DNA from: VGNY01 sp964549635
GTDB lineage: Bacteria; Chloroflexota; Dehalococcoidia; GIF9; UBA5629
Assembly (NCBI GenBank): GCA_964549635.1
Contig: CAZJVJ010000010.1
Coordinates: 1 to 54,122 of the forward strand
Direction: 5' to 3'
DNA length: 54,122 nucleotides
Shown here: positions 25,347 to 34,091 of the stretch, one piece after another
Layout: every line of letters starts with the position of its first letter
Position numbering within the stretch: position 1 is the stretch's first letter
Translations under genes and position numbers: made by a program
The notes under the pieces: generated by a model
Told to the model about the DNA's origin: nothing
The model's database searches: none
What the model saw: only the letters and a program-made list of their open reading frames with translations

Positions 25347-25706
25347 CTAGCTCCTGAGTTTGGCGCAAGCTAAAGCTAACAATTTAGAAAAACTAGGGCT
25401 GTCGTTTACCGCCATATCTGCGAGTGATTTGCGGTCGATTTTCACGTCAGCTTTCTTTAAACCATTAATAAACTGGCTATAAGAAAGTCCTTCAGCCCGA
25501 GCGGCAGCATTTATCCGAACAATCCAGAGTCGTCGCATGTCGCCTTTGCGCTCCCGACGGTGGCAATACGCATAATATAAGGCATGAATCATAGACTCAT
25601 GGGCACGGCGATACAACGCGTGTCTAGTACCCTTGTGCCCTTTAGTAAGCTTCAGTACCTTTTTATGTCTTCTGTGTGTAACTATACCTCCCTTGACTCG
25701 TGACAT
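25347..25706 (-). CDS. rplT: 50S ribosomal protein L20
   Basis: 119 residues from the ATG at 25706, with GGAGAAGAG upstream; the frame extends to 25727 but that would overlap rpmI and lose the canonical MSRVKGGIVTHRRHKKVLKL start. The rest (RRAHESMIHALYYAYCHRRERKGDMRRLWI, GLSYSQFINGL) is typical of L20, an early assembly protein of the 50S subunit. In other bacteria L20 also represses this operon's translation. Confidence 0.96.
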   Translation of the reverse strand: MSRVKGGIVTHRRHKKVLKLTKGHKGTRHALYRRAHESMIHALYYAYCHRRERKGDMRRLWIVRINAAARAEGLSYSQFINGLKKADVKIDRKSLADMAVNDSPSFSKLLALACAKLRS

Positions 25707-25723
25707 CTCTTCTCCTTGGTTTA

Positions 25724-25924
25724 TCACAGACCGTAAGGCAAAAGTCTCTTCAACCTAGCCTTATCCGAAGGTTGAACTTCAATCTTGTTATCGTAAAGCC
25801 TCTTCGTTCTGGCTGGCTTTTTTCGCCTTAGATGGCTTTTACCGCCTTTAACACGCATAATCTTCCCTGTACCAGTTATATGGAAACGGCTTTTAGCTCC
25901 CTTGTGGGTTTTAAGCTTTGGCAT
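25724..25924 (-). CDS. rpmI: 50S ribosomal protein L35
   Basis: 66 residues, MPKLKTHKGAKSRFHITGTG start, HLRRKK in the middle and the RLKRLLPYGL end, all characteristic of L35. Its ATG directly abuts the infC stop codon (TAGATG), with GAGAGGG inside the end of infC as the ribosome binding site, so translation is coupled to infC. Confidence 0.96.
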   Translation of the reverse strand: MPKLKTHKGAKSRFHITGTGKIMRVKGGKSHLRRKKPARTKRLYDNKIEVQPSDKARLKRLLPYGL

Positions 25925-26473
25925 CTAAACCCTCTCCTCTAAAGCTGCTTTTTTAACATGTTTGCCCGAGATTGGAGAAAATACCAGACTCATATGACGC
26001 TCTTCAGATGATGGTGCGCCATCCAACACAGCAATATCCTTCAAACTATCTGCTACTTTCTGTAGTAACTTTAAACCTATTTCTGGATGAGTCATTTCAC
26101 GTCCCCGGAAGAATATGAAAACCTTTACCTTATCACCTTCCTCCAATAATTTCCTTGCCACTTTTATCTTGGTTTCCAAGTCATGTTCCTTTACCCTAGG
26201 CCTGATTCGAATCTCCTTGAGTACAGCGCTTCTTTGACTCTTTCGCACCTTGCGCTCCTTTTTAATCTGCTCATATCTGAATCTTCCATAGTCAAGAAGG
26301 CGACAAACTGGAGGAACAGATGTAGGAGCTACCTCTACTAAATCGAGACCACGCTCATTTGCAATCTGCAATGCCTTTTCCAGTGGGAAAACCCCTATTT
26401 GCTGTCCGGTCTCCCCTATAAGCCGAACCTCCTTTGCTTGAATCTCTCGATTTACACGTAATTCCTTAACTAT
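25925..26473 (-). CDS. infC: translation initiation factor IF-3, probable AUA start
   Basis: 182 residues when started at ATA (26473-26471). The conserved N-terminal domain (KNIVKELRVNREIQA, VRLIGETGQQIGVFP, then LEKALQIANERGLDLVEVAP) lies upstream of the first ATG-type codon and contains no ATG, GTG or TTG, so a standard start would remove a third of the N-domain. GAGG is six bases before the ATA. IF-3 rejects non-canonical start codons, and infC genes commonly use AUU or a similar codon for autoregulation, so a rare start here is expected. C-domain landmarks are KEIRIRPRVKEHDLETK, KVFIFFRGREMTHPE and GAPSSEERHMSLVF. Confidence 0.9.
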   Translation of the reverse strand: MVKELRVNREIQAKEVRLIGETGQQIGVFPLEKALQIANERGLDLVEVAPTSVPPVCRLLDYGRFRYEQIKKERKVRKSQRSAVLKEIRIRPRVKEHDLETKIKVARKLLEEGDKVKVFIFFRGREMTHPEIGLKLLQKVADSLKDIAVLDGAPSSEERHMSLVFSPISGKHVKKAALEERV

Positions 26474-26495
26474 GTTTTTCCTCAGCTCCCTATTA

Positions 26496-26531
26496 CATGT
26501 AAATTTTTGTGAAATATACCATATTTACATG
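26496..26531 (-). repeat. inverted repeat in the thrS-infC gap
   Basis: Perfect nine-base arms CATGTAAAT (26496-26504) and ATTTACATG (26523-26531) around an 18-base spacer, between the thrS stop and the infC ribosome binding site. In the transcript it would form an AU-rich stem immediately upstream of the AUA-initiated infC. No U-run typical of a terminator follows. Confidence 0.5.
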
Positions 26532-26537
26532 AGGAAA

Positions 26538-28286
26538 TCAAAGTTTGTCTGCAGACTTAGACTCGATAATCAGTTTCACCCTATCGATGAACTGTATGAG
26601 CGGGATTAATCCCACATTCTCACCCTTTCTCAACCGAAGAGAAATCTTTGATTCAGCCATTTCCTTATCGCCAATGATAACCAAATAGGGTATTTTATTT
26701 AACTGGGCTTCCCGTATTTTTAAATTCATCCTTTCTGAGCGCTCATCAACTTGCACACGAATTCCATGCTCTTCAAGCTCACGAGCAACCTGAAAGGCAT
26801 ATTGTAAGTGTCGGTCCGCTATGGGAATCACAACTACCTGAACCGGAGACAGCCACACTGGAAAAGCACCAGCATAGTGTTCAATCAGGCAAGCCATGAA
26901 CCTTTCCATGCTACCCAGCACGGTTCGATGTATCATTACCACCCTATGCTCTGAACCATCTTCTCCAATGTAATTCACGTCAAAACGATGTGGTAAATTG
27001 AAATCAACCTGAATGGTTGGCCCCTGCCATAATCGTCCTAATGCATCCCGAAGCTTTACATCAATCTTAGGCCCATAGAACACACCCTCACCCGGGTCTA
27101 TGGTGTAGCTCAGTTCCAGGCGGTCTAGCACTTTTTTCAATGCTTCAGTAGCACTTTCCCAAATCTCGACAGTTCCGGCGTACTTTTCAGGACGTGTAGA
27201 CAGGAGAAGCTGGTAATCAGTAAAGCCAAACGTATCTAACATAAAACGAGCCAACTGTACAACCTCAGTTACCTCATCCTCGAGTTGTTCATGGCGACAA
27301 AAGATATGAGCATCATCCTGAGTGAAACCTCTGACCCTAGCTAACCCGTGCAACACCCCTGAACGTTCATAACGGTAAACCGTGCCTAGTTCTGCAAACC
27401 GTATTGGTAGGTGTCTATAACTGCGCAATTGTGTCTTATACATCAGTATGTGTCCGATGCAGTTCATTGGCTTAACAACATACTCAATGCCATCTATATC
27501 CATAGGTGAATACATATTCTCTCGATAGAAGTCCCAATGCCCACTGATTTTCCAAAGATCTACCTTTGAGATGTGTGGCGTAAACACGATATCATAGCCT
27601 CGTCTCCTGTGTTCCTGCCTCCAGAAGTCCTCAATTAGCTGACGCACCAACGCTCCCTTAGGATGCCAATGAACTAACCCGGGGCCAGCCTCTTCATGAA
27701 GACTGAATAGGTCAAGCTCCTTGCCCAGCCTTCTGTGATCTCGCTTACTAGCTTCGGTCAAGCGGGTCAGATAATTATTGAGCTCTATTTCGCTATCAAA
27801 GGCAACACCGTAAATTCTCTGCAACATAGGGCGTTTTTCATCGCCCCGCCAGTAAGCTCCGGCAATACTGATAAGCTTGAAAGCTTTGATCTCACCAGTT
27901 CGTTCAACATGTGGTCCGCGACACAAATCGACGAAGGAGCCCTGTCGGTAAATAGTAACCTTCTCGTCCGGCAACTCATTGATGAGTTCCAACTTGTAAG
28001 GCTGATTAGCAAAAATTTGTAAAGCTTCTGCCTTACCTATCTCTTGTCTGATGAAAGGAAGATTTGCCCCGATTATCTCTCTCATCTTCGTTTCAATCAT
28101 TATCAAATCATCAGGGACAAGAGTCCGAGCTAATTGAAAATCATAATAAAAACCCTCCTCAGTAGCAGGCCCAATGCCAAATTTAGCTTCAGAAAAAATA
28201 GACTGGACAGCCTCAGCCATTACGTGAGCAGCCGAGTGCCGTATTCTTTCCAACCTAGTCTCTTTTGCATTACAAGCTGCTTTCAA
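26538..28286 (-). CDS. thrS: threonyl-tRNA synthetase lacking the TGS domain
   Basis: 582 residues from a TTG at 28286 that has GAGG eight bases before it; a GTG at 28295 is in frame but abuts the ribosome binding site. It begins directly with the editing (N2) domain: RIRHSAAHVMAEAVQSIF carries the HxxxH zinc-like motif. The catalytic core follows with the zinc ligands C/H/H (MNCIGHILMYK, QVDFNLPHRF, VMIHRTVLGSMERF) and the anticodon domain (PVQVVVIPIADRH). The usual 60-residue N1/TGS domain is missing. Head of the thrS-infC-rpmI-rplT-pheST unit. Confidence 0.94.
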   Translation of the reverse strand: MKAACNAKETRLERIRHSAAHVMAEAVQSIFSEAKFGIGPATEEGFYYDFQLARTLVPDDLIMIETKMREIIGANLPFIRQEIGKAEALQIFANQPYKLELINELPDEKVTIYRQGSFVDLCRGPHVERTGEIKAFKLISIAGAYWRGDEKRPMLQRIYGVAFDSEIELNNYLTRLTEASKRDHRRLGKELDLFSLHEEAGPGLVHWHPKGALVRQLIEDFWRQEHRRRGYDIVFTPHISKVDLWKISGHWDFYRENMYSPMDIDGIEYVVKPMNCIGHILMYKTQLRSYRHLPIRFAELGTVYRYERSGVLHGLARVRGFTQDDAHIFCRHEQLEDEVTEVVQLARFMLDTFGFTDYQLLLSTRPEKYAGTVEIWESATEALKKVLDRLELSYTIDPGEGVFYGPKIDVKLRDALGRLWQGPTIQVDFNLPHRFDVNYIGEDGSEHRVVMIHRTVLGSMERFMACLIEHYAGAFPVWLSPVQVVVIPIADRHLQYAFQVARELEEHGIRVQVDERSERMNLKIREAQLNKIPYLVIIGDKEMAESKISLRLRKGENVGLIPLIQFIDRVKLIIESKSADKL

Positions 28287-28334
28287 ACAATGCACCTCAA
28301 AAATAAAAACCTCACTGCATCGTGAGCGAAGCGC

Positions 28335-28363
28335 ATTTTAGCAACGCCGCAACCTAGAGTCAA
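28335..28363 (-). promoter_or_regulatory. promoter of the thrS operon
   Basis: Minus strand: TTGACT (28363-28358), 17 bases, TAAAAT (28340-28335). The start point near 28328 leaves a leader of about 40 bases, too short for a T-box. That leader contains CTCAC-GATGCA-GTGAG followed by TTTTTATTTTT, a weak terminator-like hairpin. Confidence 0.65.
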
Positions 28364-28522
28364 GCTGTTCTTGTGCGGTTTCCAAAACATAACATAACAG
28401 TTTTCAAGCCATTAGGGTAATTCTCGCGCCTGAACACAAAATCGAACACCCGAAGTTAGAAGTATTTCGAAAATCCTACGGCGTCATAAAGATAACGAAA
28501 AATAGAGTGAACCTGAGAGAAG

Positions 28523-28669
28523 TTATTTACAGGATATTCCAAGCTGTATCGCCGCTCGATTGTCTTCAGCCAAATGTATTACCTCGGGCATGGTTGTATC
28601 CAGTAAACAACCGACCACCGTGCTGTCCTCCTCCGAGCTCGCTGGCCGATTTTTTTGTAGAGTAGTCAA
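28523..28669 (-). other. short open frame or gene remnant between thrS and the HNH-like gene
   Basis: A 48-codon frame from a TTG at 28669, containing EEDSTVVGCLLDTTMPEVIH and AEDNRAAIQLGIS, ends at TAA 28523. The composition looks protein-like, but no ribosome binding site is clear and I know no matching family. It may be a decayed C-terminus. The surrounding stretch 28364-28692 otherwise shows nothing recognisable apart from the thrS promoter at its left end. Confidence 0.25.
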
Positions 28670-28692
28670 AAACTTCGGGCTTTAAGCTGGCA

Positions 28693-29289
28693 TCACATCA
28701 AAAAGCTGGTCAAATCATTTTTCGTCTGCGTCGATAGCGATTCCCAAAATTGAGTCAAATATTTTTCCAACAAGGCTCTGCTCTGTTGTGATGTAGGCAA
28801 CGCTTTCTTTTCATAAAACTTTATCAAAATTCTATGGCAGTTAGCGCAGACATCTATATTTTCAGTACCTAATACGGGATAGTTAGACCATGCCCCTAAA
28901 TCATGCTCTTCCAACAGGTCAGGGTTTGCACAGTTGCATAGGCTGCATCTCTCACCCACATTAGCCGTGCCGGGTTTAGCGCTGTTCATCATTAAATGTT
29001 GACGTTTCACATTTTCCTTTGCGGAAAGAAGCTCCTCTTTTAGTAATGGAAATAATGAAGGTGGTAGAATGGTTTCTAATTGTGCCAGATATCTGCCTAT
29101 AACGACCTCGCTATCTTTAGATATTAACGCCCAGAAGCAACGATGGACAATCCGATGGCAGTTGACGCAAAGGTACAGAATTACCGAGGGACCTGAGTAA
29201 CCATATTCACCAGAGAAAGCTACCAAATGACTCTCAAGGACATCAAAATTATTTTGTCCACACACAAAACATTCGGTCCCTGCGGTCAT
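28693..29289 (-). CDS. tandem HNH-like zinc-module protein
   Basis: 198 residues made of two copies of one metal-binding module. Module 1: C7-x2-C10-x10-H21-x19-C41-x2-C44-H45, with VLESHLVAF and LCVNCHRIVH. Module 2: C115-x2-C118-x10-H129-x18-C148-x2-C151-H152, with LLEEHDLGAW and VCANCHRIL. The CxxC, xxH and CxxCHR arrangement is that of HNH nucleases, but the first motif has single rather than paired histidines, and the second copy lacks the final histidine. Nuclease activity is uncertain; nucleic-acid or metal binding is likely. Divergent from the unknown gene at 29479. Confidence 0.6.
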   Translation of the reverse strand: MTAGTECFVCGQNNFDVLESHLVAFSGEYGYSGPSVILYLCVNCHRIVHRCFWALISKDSEVVIGRYLAQLETILPPSLFPLLKEELLSAKENVKRQHLMMNSAKPGTANVGERCSLCNCANPDLLEEHDLGAWSNYPVLGTENIDVCANCHRILIKFYEKKALPTSQQSRALLEKYLTQFWESLSTQTKNDLTSFLM

Positions 29290-29409
29290 AATGAATCCTC
29301 AATACTTATTGATACCTGCTTTACCTATTTCGTGAAGCACCACCCGCATAGATAGTCCTGAACACAGCTTAGTTCTGGTGCTGGATTACGCAATTCCAAC
29401 AATCTCAGT

Positions 29410-29437
29410 TTGACAACCTGACTGTTCCGAGTATACT
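29410..29437 (+). promoter_or_regulatory. promoter of the unknown gene at 29479
   Basis: TTGACA (29410-29415), 16 bases, TATACT (29432-29437), giving a leader of about 35 bases. The -10 lies in the palindrome GAGTATACTC and is shared with the opposite promoter. Confidence 0.65.
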
Positions 29438-29458
29438 CTTTCAGAAAAAGTTAAGCAA
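29430..29458 (-). promoter_or_regulatory. opposing promoter toward the HNH-like gene, sharing the -10 palindrome
   Basis: Minus strand: TTGCTT (29458-29453), 17 bases, TATACT (29435-29430). The two -10 elements overlap in GAGTATACTC, so polymerase can bind in only one direction at a time. Leader to the HNH-like gene is about 135 bases. Confidence 0.45.
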
Positions 29459-29478
29459 ATAATGCAGGGGTGCTGTAA

Positions 29479-29952
29479 ATGAGTAAGCTTGAAACTGTGA
29501 AGCAGATCATTATGGCGAGCGGCTTGAACTACGTAGAAGAAGCCACGCAATTACTTCGACTACGACATGGTTCGACTTACTATAGCTCTTTCGGATTTCG
29601 CGTAGCGCCAACAAAACCGGTGTTAACGGCCCAAAGTCTGCGTAAATTATCAGACGAAATGGTTCGGCAGCTAATTCCGGCAGGTCCAAGCAGCATAAGC
29701 TGGTGCTCCATATTTGCCAGTAAACGAGAGTCGGTACGGATGGCTGCTCTGTATTTTTCTGATACGGAGGTATCTGGGAGTGTAGAAATGAGGATAAAAG
29801 TGTCCATTTTCCCCTGCCGGGTAATGGCACAGAATGTCGGCTATCGCGCGATGATTGAAATAGGAGGCTATGAATGCCCGGAGCCTTGCGAGTTCGCCTC
29901 AAAGTGCACTTTCAAAGTCTCTAGGTGGAGAACGCTAAAGAAACTGCTCTAA
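29479..29952 (+). CDS. protein of unknown function (157 aa)
   Basis: A mixed alpha/beta protein without signal peptide or membrane segment. It has a helical N-terminus (MSKLETVKQIIMASGL), a central strand region and a C-terminal stretch with three cysteines (YECPEPCEFASKC) that could bind a metal. Not recognised. It follows a strong promoter and converges on the lipoprotein gene at 30013. Confidence 0.55.
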   Translation: MSKLETVKQIIMASGLNYVEEATQLLRLRHGSTYYSSFGFRVAPTKPVLTAQSLRKLSDEMVRQLIPAGPSSISWCSIFASKRESVRMAALYFSDTEVSGSVEMRIKVSIFPCRVMAQNVGYRAMIEIGGYECPEPCEFASKCTFKVSRWRTLKKLL

Positions 29953-30012
29953 AGGCAATCCATAGCCCCTATTGTCTTCTTCCTAAATAGTTTTGCCTCC
30001 TGCTTTTACTAA

Positions 30013-30600
30013 CTATTTCGGGAATATGTCAGAAAAGGTGGATTTAACGTTGCCTTGAGGACTAAAAAAGTCCGCATCACCGGTCACGCGGATTTTGTAC
30101 TTGAAATCCGTGATTTCTGTCCACCACTTCTTGATCATATCGTCCCTTGAAATCCCGAGTTCCTTCAATGGTACTGCATTGGCAAGAGCCAAATTCAAAA
30201 AGGCTAAACGGGTGGTAAAGAGCGCCGTTAACCGCACCTGATTAGTCTCCTTGGCAGGGATCCACTGATATGCGTGTGACGCAGCCGCATTTATATTATT
30301 GAGCCATTTACCTGGCGCACCCTCAAAATCAATGGCAGTAACCCGCATGGCTTCCAGTTTGACCGGGTAGTCGTTTGGGTTGGTGATATCGAAAATCAAT
30401 GCCAGTTCGAAGAACCCTACACGGGAAGCATCATATCCGGTAGGGTAATCTTTATGTAATGCTTCGTATGCTGCAATCTCGATGCGGTTAAGCTTAACCT
30501 CTGGAGATAGTGGTGGACCTGCCGGAGCACAGCCGCTCCAAGCAGCTAAACCACAAACCATTACCAACAGCATAACAAACACGACCGAATACCGTATCAT
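30013..30600 (-). CDS. LEA14/WHy-like lipoprotein
   Basis: 195 residues. A signal sequence ends in the lipobox AWSGC (cysteine about residue 24). The middle contains FDITNPNDYPVKLEAMRVTA, the strand signature of LEA-14/WHy domains, which adopt an immunoglobulin-like fold and usually bind membranes or partner proteins. It is the last gene of the Liv-type importer operon, 54 bases after livF, so an accessory role in uptake at the cell surface is plausible. Confidence 0.65.
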   Translation of the reverse strand: MIRYSVVFVMLLVMVCGLAAWSGCAPAGPPLSPEVKLNRIEIAAYEALHKDYPTGYDASRVGFFELALIFDITNPNDYPVKLEAMRVTAIDFEGAPGKWLNNINAAASHAYQWIPAKETNQVRLTALFTTRLAFLNLALANAVPLKELGISRDDMIKKWWTEITDFKYKIRVTGDADFFSPQGNVKSTFSDIFPK

Positions 30601-30654
30601 TTCCCCTCCTTTCCAGTTTTTTCTGCTAATCCACTACAAAACCTTAAATCGAAG

Positions 30655-31473
30655 TTATGCCAACCAACGCTTTTTACGCTTGTAGTGCTTTATGGTACGA
30701 AAGCTTTTTCGGCCACCGGCTTCGGTTAACCCCAGGTAAAACTCTCTGATATCAGGATTATCCCTGAGTTTCTCTGAGGGTCCCTCCATCACTATCCGTC
30801 CTAGTTCTAAAACATAGGCATAGGGAGCTACACTTAAGGCTAGTTTGACGTTCTGTTCCACCAGCAAGATTGACAATTTTTGCTCCTCGTGCAGAACTTT
30901 AATGATATCGAAAATTTCTTTGATTAGCATTGGGGCTAGCCCCATAGAGGGCTCATCTAAAAGGACTAGTCTCGGCCCTGCCATCAAAGCCCTGCCGACT
31001 ACAGTCATCTGCTGTTCGCCTCCGCTGATGAAGCCAGCGGCAACATTACGACGTTCACGAAGGCGGGGGAAGTAATGGTAAACCAGTTCGAGACGTTGCT
31101 TTATGTTAGCTCCATCCTTGACGCAATGGGCTCCGACTATCAGGTTCTGCTCCACGGTCAGGTGCTCGAAAACCCTTCTCCCCTCCATCACCTGGAATAT
31201 GCCTTTTCTCACCAGCTCATCAGCAGGCTTTTTATGGATTATTTCTCCCATATATTCGATGGAACCATCGGTCACCTCTCCATCCTCATGTTTCAAAAGC
31301 CCGGAGATAGCCCTCAGCGTGGTGGTCTTTCCAGCGCCGTTAGCTCCCAATAAGGCGACGATACCACCTTCCGGTACTGTTAGCGACAAACCTTTGAGGA
31401 CCAGTATGACCTCGTGGTACATCACCTCCACATTATGAAGCTGTAAAATAGGCCTGCTTTCAACTTGTACCAT
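30655..31473 (-). CDS. livF: Liv-type ABC transporter ATP-binding protein
   Basis: 272 residues. Walker A GANGAGKTT, signature SGGEQQM, Walker B LVLLDEPSMGL and the switch histidine region ILLVEQNV are intact. LivF-type ATPases pair with LivG to energise the LivHM channel. It has a slightly longer C-terminal tail than usual, ending in basic residues (HYKRKKRWLA). Together with the acyl-CoA ligase in this operon, the substrate is more likely a carboxylic acid than an amino acid. Confidence 0.92.
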   Translation of the reverse strand: MVQVESRPILQLHNVEVMYHEVILVLKGLSLTVPEGGIVALLGANGAGKTTTLRAISGLLKHEDGEVTDGSIEYMGEIIHKKPADELVRKGIFQVMEGRRVFEHLTVEQNLIVGAHCVKDGANIKQRLELVYHYFPRLRERRNVAAGFISGGEQQMTVVGRALMAGPRLVLLDEPSMGLAPMLIKEIFDIIKVLHEEQKLSILLVEQNVKLALSVAPYAYVLELGRIVMEGPSEKLRDNPDIREFYLGLTEAGGRKSFRTIKHYKRKKRWLA

Positions 31474-31528
31474 AAAGTCACTCCCCTGAGGCTTTCAATA
31501 GAAAGCCTCTGAAATCATGTAGTCCATG

Positions 31529-32845
31529 TTAATAGCCAAGCCATTTGGGCCACAAATCGGGATAGCGTGCCTTCATATCTACAAGCCCGCGATTGACAAT
31601 TTTGCCACCTTCTATCTGGGCTATCAACACCTTAGGTGTTGGACGATGATCCGTTGGGGTATAAACCCGCGCTGGAACCCCCAGATTTTCCGCAGCTGTA
31701 ATAGGTGATGCCTTTTCTAAATAATCTTTCACCAGTGCTCTAGTAGAAGCAAGTGCCTCAGGCCTCAGGTCAAGCTTCCCGTCTGCAGCCATGGCTTTCA
31801 ATCCCTCAACCATGATGGTGACTTTTAACCAACCTTGTACAGTACGGATAAGGCGGGCATCCAACGGCACTCCCGGACTCACCTTCTGACAGTACTCTAC
31901 CACCTTGCTCTTCCAAGGATAGTCCCAGACAAAATAGGCACAGGCGCTGGGTGCAATTGTTTCTTCAGCAGCTGGACCGGCTAGCTTAGGTAGATTCTCA
32001 TCAAATCCCCAGTTGTTTATAATATGCATGGTTGGTTTACCGGGCCCACTGAGCCCAAGTGCGTAAAAGTCCTTCAACGCGGTCGAAACTGACATCGTGG
32101 TGTTGCCATGCCATACTAAATGAGGATATGGCTCTTTAACTGCTAAAACCTGGCTCTTGGTATCGAGTGCAAAGAGTGAGACGTCCTGGTCTTTCATGCG
32201 CTCAAAGCCTAGCAGAGCAGCGTGCTCATCAAGTGCTGCCATTGGCGCAGTAGCATAAGGTACACCGAAAGCACGGAAGGCAACAAGTCTCGGTTTCTTT
32301 CCTGCTTCACGGTCAGCCTTATATCTGGGGTCTTTCATCCAGTAATTATCGTACCAGTATTGAAGAGCTGCACGAGCATTTGTTGAATAGTCGCTCCCGT
32401 AAACAAAGTTATAGGGTGTCTTGGCTGGATCGCAAAGATGACCAGAAAAGGACGACGACAGAAACACTATTTTGTCTTTGTTGATAGTCGGACTCAGGGC
32501 TTCGGTATCGCCAGTACCCCACCCAAGCACAGCAATTACTTTGTCATAATCTCGAAATCTTTTATATGTGGTGACTGCTTCAGGAACCCGGTATCCATAG
32601 TCATACTGAAACAATGTTATGGGATGTCCAGCAATGCCACCTTGGTCATTCCAGTATGCAGTAGCTTCAAGCACTCCCAGTGCCTCATCTTTACCCACGT
32701 CTGATGTTCCACCAGTTAAGTCTTGAAGCGCACCAAGCCTAACTGCTTCGGCTACTGGCTTTTCCGGGGCCGGCGCACATCCAATCAGTGCCAGAAATAC
32801 AACCGCCACTAAGCTTACTACCAGTACCATCCAATTTCCTCTCAT
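31529..32845 (-). CDS. Liv-type substrate-binding lipoprotein
   Basis: 438 residues, type I periplasmic binding protein fold. The signal peptide ends in the lipobox LIGC (cysteine near 23), followed by APAPEKPVAEAVRLGALQDLTG, the usual start of the mature domain. WNDQGGIAGHPITLFQYDYG and the hinge region are typical of this family. It captures ligand at the membrane surface and delivers it to LivHM. Ligand not predictable; acyl carboxylates or aromatic acids fit the operon. GGGAGG stands before the ATG. Confidence 0.88.
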   Translation of the reverse strand: MRGNWMVLVVSLVAVVFLALIGCAPAPEKPVAEAVRLGALQDLTGGTSDVGKDEALGVLEATAYWNDQGGIAGHPITLFQYDYGYRVPEAVTTYKRFRDYDKVIAVLGWGTGDTEALSPTINKDKIVFLSSSFSGHLCDPAKTPYNFVYGSDYSTNARAALQYWYDNYWMKDPRYKADREAGKKPRLVAFRAFGVPYATAPMAALDEHAALLGFERMKDQDVSLFALDTKSQVLAVKEPYPHLVWHGNTTMSVSTALKDFYALGLSGPGKPTMHIINNWGFDENLPKLAGPAAEETIAPSACAYFVWDYPWKSKVVEYCQKVSPGVPLDARLIRTVQGWLKVTIMVEGLKAMAADGKLDLRPEALASTRALVKDYLEKASPITAAENLGVPARVYTPTDHRPTPKVLIAQIEGGKIVNRGLVDMKARYPDLWPKWLGY

Positions 32846-33005
32846 ACTTTCTTCTTACCTCCCTTCTTAATTTAAGTCGCTTGCAATGTTTATTTGCACG
32901 CCGTTTATTGTTCGAAGGCTAACCACCTCCTTTCTGTCCTCTTCAATTTGGCCACTCTTACATTGAAGTTTATTTCTATACTTTGCCACTTGAGGTGCTT
33001 TTTAT

Positions 33006-34076
33006 CTAATAAGAGAACGGCCATAAATGTACGTAGTTTTTAATTTGCCACCAGCGATAAGCCAGCCCGTTTGGTTCGTAGATAAGAAACAGGATAATTG
33101 CCAGCCCAAAGACAAGGTCTTTCACATTAAGAAATTGTGCTGAGGCTCCCGGCCAAATGGTGGTCAATGGTACTAGAGCAAATTTCGTTAGTTCCAGAAC
33201 TCCGGTCATGAACAGGGCACCGAAAACAATACCGTATAGACTACCAATCCCTCCAATGAGAATCACGCCTACCAGCCAAAGGCTCCAGCCAAACATGAAA
33301 TGCTCGGGGCTGACAATAGAAAGATTTGTTAGCCAGTAGCAACCTGCCAGCCCACCAAGGGCACCGGCAATGAAAAATGCCAGCAACTTATAATAAACAA
33401 TATTGACCCCCAGCGCCTCAGCGGCAATATCATTATCGCGGATAGCCATCCAGGCTCTGCCCACTCGCGTACGCATCAAATTGCCCATGAAAACAAGGAC
33501 TATAATCACCAGAATAATCATCCAGATATAAGCATCTCTAGTATGATAAATCACCCATGGTCCAATCTTAAACATCTCTGGCTCTATGGCCACAACACCG
33601 CCACGTCCCTTACCTGCCAGTGGGCCTAAATATTGTGTAAGCAGTATCTCAGTAGTAATGAATTGCATGGCCATGGTGGTCATAATCAGATAAAAGCCCT
33701 TGACCCGAGCGGAGGGAAGGCCGAAAATAAGCGAGAGCACACCGCCGGCAACCACACCCAGTACGAGCGCTGGTAAATATGGTACATTGAATAGGTACAT
33801 AAAAAGCGCACAAGTGAAAGCCCCAAGTCCAATAGTGGCAGCGTGTCCCAGGGTAACAAGCCCTGTATATCCGATTAAAAGTTGTACACCTGCGGCTGCA
33901 AGAATGGTGTAACCCACCATATTTAAAAAGGAAAGCCAATAATCCCCAACAAACAAAGGTATTACCACCAGTAAGATAATACCCAGCAAGACCATCCTGA
34001 ACCAGACAAACTTTGTCTTCCACCACGCATGGTCGGCGATATAGTTATCGAAGTGAATACCTGTAGGTAATCTCAT
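33006..34076 (-). CDS. livM: Liv-type ABC transporter permease (LivM)
   Basis: 356 residues with 8-10 transmembrane segments. LivM motifs: LLIGYTGLVTLGHAATIGLGAF near the N-terminus, and the cytoplasmic coupling loop RVGRAWMAIRDNDIAAEALGVN that contacts the ATPases. Part of the operon, 15 bases after livH and separated from the binding protein by 160 bases without other genes. Confidence 0.93.
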   Translation of the reverse strand: MRLPTGIHFDNYIADHAWWKTKFVWFRMVLLGIILLVVIPLFVGDYWLSFLNMVGYTILAAAGVQLLIGYTGLVTLGHAATIGLGAFTCALFMYLFNVPYLPALVLGVVAGGVLSLIFGLPSARVKGFYLIMTTMAMQFITTEILLTQYLGPLAGKGRGGVVAIEPEMFKIGPWVIYHTRDAYIWMIILVIIVLVFMGNLMRTRVGRAWMAIRDNDIAAEALGVNIVYYKLLAFFIAGALGGLAGCYWLTNLSIVSPEHFMFGWSLWLVGVILIGGIGSLYGIVFGALFMTGVLELTKFALVPLTTIWPGASAQFLNVKDLVFGLAIILFLIYEPNGLAYRWWQIKNYVHLWPFSY

Positions 34077-34091
34077 CTGTACTCCCTCTGT

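Noticed and set aside
28296..28334. T-box riboswitch before thrS
   Set aside because: The leader from the identified promoter is about 40 bases, and no T-box core sequence was seen there or before proS, leuS or pheS.
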